Assembly: GCA_002721755.1 (NCBI GenBank) | Contig: PBLL01000025.1 | Span: 1 to 55,066 of the forward strand | Length of the DNA stretch: 55,066 nucleotides | Reading direction: 5' to 3' | DNA from: Actinomycetota bacterium | Lineage (GTDB): Bacteria > Actinomycetota > Acidimicrobiia > Acidimicrobiales > MedAcidi-G1 | Part shown: positions 52,587 through 55,066 of the stretch, in pieces | Numbering within the stretch: position 1 is the stretch's first letter | How the letters are laid out: every line of letters begins with the position of its first letter | Program-made: the position numbers and the translations under genes | Notes under the pieces: generated by a model | Told to the model about the DNA's origin: nothing | The model's input: only the letters and a program-made list of their open reading frames with translations | Databases searched by the model: none

Positions 52587-53621
52587 ATGAAGATTGACGG
52601 CGGCCTAGGAGCTGCATTCCCAACCTCGCTGGAAGGTGGATTCCAGCCAATAATTGATTCTGCAAAACAACTTGAAGCCAAAGGATATTCAGGTGCATGG
52701 ACTGCAGAAACAAGCCATGATCCATTCTTTCCTCATATGATCGCAGCGGAGCATACTGAGCGAATAGAACTAGGAACCTCAATTGCTGTGGCGTTCGCCC
52801 GTAATCCGATGATTCTTGCAAACATTGGTTATGACCTTCAGAACTACAGTAAAGGACGTTTTATTCTTGGACTTGGAACCCAAATAAAGCCACACATAAC
52901 CAAACGATTTTCGATGGAATGGTCCAAACCCGCAGCTCGTATGCGCGAAATGGTTGCTGCAATTCGGGCAATTTGGGACTCTTGGCAAGAAGGCTCAAAA
53001 CTAGACTTCAGAGGCGACTTTTATACGCATACGCTGATGTCACCTTTTTTCAATCCAGGACCTAGTAGTCATGGTCATCCAAAAATATTTATCTCAGCAG
53101 TCGGTCCTCTAATGTCCGAAGTTGCCGGAGAGGTGTGCGACGGAATTATCTGCCATGCTTTCAGTACCGAACGTTACTTAAAAGAAGTTACTATTCCTGC
53201 GGTGCAACGAGGCTTGGACAAATCAGGACGCAGTCTAGATTCTTTTGAAATCGTTGGACCCGGCTTTGTAGTCACGGGGAACGATGAAAAGGCAATTGAA
53301 AATTCTGCGGCTGCTATTCGGCAACAAATAGCTTTCTACGGTTCCACACCTGCCTATCGTCCAGTTCTTGACCTTCATGGTTGGGGCGACGCTCAAGACG
53401 AACTTAACAGAATGTCGAAAGAAGGGGCTTGGCAAGAAATGGCCACAATAATCGATGATGAGATGTTGGAAACCTTCGCAGTTGTAGGAGAACCTGACAA
53501 AATAGCGCCAGGTGTTATTGAAAGATACGGCAACGTTGTAGACAGAATGGCCTTTTATTCCCTTGGTTCATCCAGCGATTCTTCAATGTGGGACGGTATA
53601 GCTGCTGACTTTTCAACTTGA
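52587..53621 (+). CDS. LLM-class F420-dependent oxidoreductase, TIGR03617-like
   Basis: 344 residues from the ATG at 52587; the open frame extends upstream into the Fur gene region without a sensible start. The luciferase-like TIM barrel shows MKIDGGLGAAFPTSLEGGFQ, YSGAWTAETSHDPFFPHMIA, LGTSIAVAFARNPMILANI, and GRFILGLGTQIKPHITKRF. HPKIFISAVGPLMSEVAGEV follows, with the C-terminal region SDSSMWDGIAADF. These features match the MSMEG_2256-type branch, predicted to use F420. Substrate unknown. A second LLM gene lies at 8.7 kb. Confidence 0.87.
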   Translation: MKIDGGLGAAFPTSLEGGFQPIIDSAKQLEAKGYSGAWTAETSHDPFFPHMIAAEHTERIELGTSIAVAFARNPMILANIGYDLQNYSKGRFILGLGTQIKPHITKRFSMEWSKPAARMREMVAAIRAIWDSWQEGSKLDFRGDFYTHTLMSPFFNPGPSSHGHPKIFISAVGPLMSEVAGEVCDGIICHAFSTERYLKEVTIPAVQRGLDKSGRSLDSFEIVGPGFVVTGNDEKAIENSAAAIRQQIAFYGSTPAYRPVLDLHGWGDAQDELNRMSKEGAWQEMATIIDDEMLETFAVVGEPDKIAPGVIERYGNVVDRMAFYSLGSSSDSSMWDGIAADFST

Positions 53622-53656
53622 TGAAGTCAAATATAGCTGTTTAATCAACTGACTAT

Positions 53657-53673
53657 TACCTCTTAAAGAGGTA
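53657..53673. promoter_or_regulatory. 17-base palindrome upstream of the fumarase
   Basis: TACCTCTT-A-AAGAGGTA, perfect 8-base arms around a single base, ending 10 bases before the fumarase ATG. Its perfect symmetry and position between a possible -10 (TATTAC, 53654-53659) and the ribosome site suit a dimeric repressor. An iron-responsive regulator is plausible as Fur is encoded nearby, but the motif does not resemble a Fur box. Confidence 0.45.
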
Positions 53674-53683
53674 GTTTGGAGGT

Positions 53684-55066
53684 ATGGCAGAAGAACACCC
53701 TCCGGAGTTTGAATACACAGATCTTCTTCCCCTGTTGAGCGACCCTTATGAGATAACAGAATTTAAACATTTGGGAAATTCAGGAGTATCAACATTAGAG
53801 GGGCCTGACGGTAGAAATTTTCTTAAAGTTGAACAAGAAGCCATACAACTTCTCACCTCAACAGCGATGCGTGATATAGCTCATTTGTTCCGTTCAAGCC
53901 ACCTGTCACAACTAGCTGAAATACTAAAAGACCCAGAAGCATCAGAAAACGACCGTTTTGTTGCACTCGAGTTACTCCACAACGCAAATATCTCAGCTGG
54001 AGGTGTACTGCCCTCATGTCAAGATACTGGTACTGCTCTAATCATCGCCAAAAAAGGACAACAAGTTCTAACTGACATAGACGACAAAAAGGTCATATCT
54101 CAGGGTGTTTACGACACCTATACGACTTCTAACCTTAGATATTCTCAACTTGCTCCTTTAGATATGTTCACTGAAAGAAATACTGGGACAAACTTGCCTG
54201 CACAGATCGAGATTGAAGCCGTCCCGGGCGACTCATACAAATTTCTTTTTCTGGCGAAGGGAGGAGGGTCTGCTAACAAAAGTTTTCTCTTTCAAGAAAC
54301 TCGAGCCCTCCTGGAACCAGATCGCTTAATTAGTTTTCTTGATGAAAAATTAAGAACCCTTGGAACTGCAGCATGCCCGCCTTACCACTTGTCTGTCGTT
54401 ATTGGTGGAACTTCTGCAGAATTCAATCTGAAGGTGGCAAAATATGCCTCCGCTCGCTATTTGGATCATCTACCAACTGAGGGAAGCGAAAGCGGACATG
54501 GGTTTCGGGATCTTGAATGGGAGCAAAAGATTTTAGATTTGACACGAGAATTCGGCATAGGCGCTCAATTCGGCGGTAAATACTTCTGTCATGATGTAAG
54601 AGTTATTCGACTTCCTCGCCATGCAGCATCAAATCCTGTAGGTGTAGCAGTTTCCTGTTCCGCTGATAGGCAAGCTTTAGGCAAAATAACATCTGAGGGG
54701 ATTTTTTTAGAGCAACTTGAAGAAGATCCAGCTCGTTTTCTCCCTGAGACACTTGAAGACGAACTCTCCGGTGATGTTGTTCCAATTGATTTAAACAGAC
54801 CTATGAAGGAAATAAGGTCTGAGTTAAGCAAATACCCTGTCAAGACACGTCTAGCTCTGACTGGAACTTTAGTTGTAGCAAGGGATGTAGCTCATGCAGC
54901 TATTGCGAAACGCTTAGATTCTGGTGAACCAATGCCTGAATACCTTATAGATCATCCGGTCTACTATGCAGGTCCAGCGAAAACTCCTGAAGGCTACGCT
55001 TCAGGTTCATTTGGTCCAACTACTGCGGGCCGTATGGACACATACGTGGAAAAGTTCCAATCTAAA
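53684..55066 (+). CDS. fumA: Class I (Fe-S) fumarate hydratase, C-terminus cut by window edge
   Basis: 461 residues visible of roughly 550. [16 protein letters not shown] carries the first [4Fe-4S] Cys, followed by [50 protein letters not shown] (second Cys), [19 protein letters not shown], and [10 protein letters not shown] (third cluster Cys), ending in [19 protein letters not shown]. It is the E. coli FumA/FumB type with both domains in one chain, converting fumarate to malate in the TCA cycle; the cluster is oxygen- and iron-sensitive. GGAGG lies only one base from the ATG, which is unusually close; no better in-frame start is seen. Right end is truncated. Confidence 0.93.
   Translation, partial: MAEEHPPEFEYTDLLPLLSDPYEITEFKHLGNSGVSTLEGPDGRNFLKVEQEAIQLLTSTAMRDIAHLFRSSHLSQLAEILKDPEASENDRFVALELLHNANISAGGVLPSCQDTGTALIIAKKGQQVLTDIDDKKVISQGVYDTYTTSNLRYSQLAPLDMFTERNTGTNLPAQIEIEAVPGDSYKFLFLAKGGGSANKSFLFQETRALLEPDRLISFLDEKLRTLGTAACPPYHLSVVIGGTSAEFNLKVAKYASARYLDHLPTEGSESGHGFRDLEWEQKILDLTREFGIGAQFGGKYFCHDVRVIRLPRHAASNPVGVAVSCSADRQALGKITSEGIFLEQLEEDPARFLPETLEDELSGDVVPIDLNRPMKEIRSELSKYPVKTRLALTGTLVVARDVAHAAIAKRLDSGEPMPEYLIDHPVYYAGPAKTPEGYASGSFGPTTAGRMDTYVEKFQSK

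Noticed and set aside
53657-53673. Palindrome considered as a terminator of the LLM gene
   Set aside because: Centre of one base cannot form a normal loop with full arms and no T-run follows; an operator is likelier.
1-55066. Phage, transposon, CRISPR array or toxin-antitoxin modules
   Set aside because: No integrase, transposase, terminal repeats, spacer arrays or recognisable toxin pairs seen; genes are metabolic and housekeeping throughout.

Overview
The window looks like chromosomal DNA of a free-living actinobacterium with an AT-leaning genome, most simply a marine Acidimicrobiia-type lineage; this is inferred from gene content, not from a phylogenetic marker. Pointers are: the argS-lysA-hom-thrC-(apgM)-rho-rpmE-prfA-prmC-sua5 gene order, a typically actinobacterial arrangement; the DUF3090 / SCO1664-like / MSMEG_4193-like trio; a DUF3107 protein; a PdtaS-type GAF-PAS-HisKA_2 sensor kinase; a DinB-fold protein of the mycothiol-dependent isomerase family; F420-type LLM oxidoreductases and an FrhB-like protein; and many GTG/TTG starts. 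No phage, insertion sequence, CRISPR array or rRNA was seen. One tRNA gene, Arg(CCG), is present, and genes are packed very tightly.

Layout. 1-8.6 kb: acyl-CoA and redox metabolism (thiolase cut by the left edge, HMG-CoA-synthase-like/DUF35 fusion, CaiB-type CoA transferase, Rieske oxygenase, MsrA, DinB/maleylpyruvate-isomerase-like protein, DsbA-fold protein, acyl-CoA synthetase). 8.6-11.8 kb: an LLM flavin oxidoreductase abutting a TetR regulator, with a palindrome in its promoter, then an FMN-dependent alpha-hydroxyacid oxidase. 11.8-25 kb: a long minus-strand housekeeping block: argS, lysA, hom, thrC, an ApgM-family protein where thrB normally sits, rho, a zinc-free L31, an unknown 327-residue protein, prfA, prmC, sua5/tsaC, rpiB. 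25-31.8 kb: small beta-rich protein, DMT transporter, PhnCDEE-type ABC importer, ROK kinase, dienelactone-hydrolase-like protein. 32-36.3 kb: tRNA-Arg, FrhB-like Fe-S protein, small lipoprotein, family 5 uracil-DNA glycosylase and the uncharacterised trio histidine phosphatase / DUF3090 / PI-kinase-like protein. 36.3-44 kb: etfBA, lipid kinase, glycerophosphodiesterase, sensor kinase, DUF3107, Mrp with a divergent SufR-like regulator, SixA-like phosphatase. 44-50.6 kb: a complete System I cytochrome c maturation operon ccmABCDEFGH, including a 52-residue CcmD. 50.6-55 kb: septum-formation-like lipoprotein, small membrane protein, Nudix hydrolase, Fur-family regulator, a second LLM oxidoreductase and a class I fumarase cut by the right edge.

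How it fits together. The central block makes the aspartate-family amino acids and the translation/termination machinery. Its missing step, homoserine to phosphohomoserine, has an obvious candidate in the ApgM-family gene. The Ccm operon implies c-type cytochromes, and the ETF and acyl-CoA genes imply fatty or amino acid oxidation feeding a respiratory chain. Mrp/SufR-like, Fur and the Fe-S fumarase form an iron/Fe-S theme. The strongest leads are the ApgM-for-ThrB replacement, the phosphatase/DUF3090/PI-kinase-like trio, the Cys-less HMGS-DUF35 fusion beside a thiolase, and the phosphonate-type importer with no catabolic genes but several operator-like repeats. No intergenic stretch exceeds about 300 bases; the longest is the roughly 245-base rho leader.
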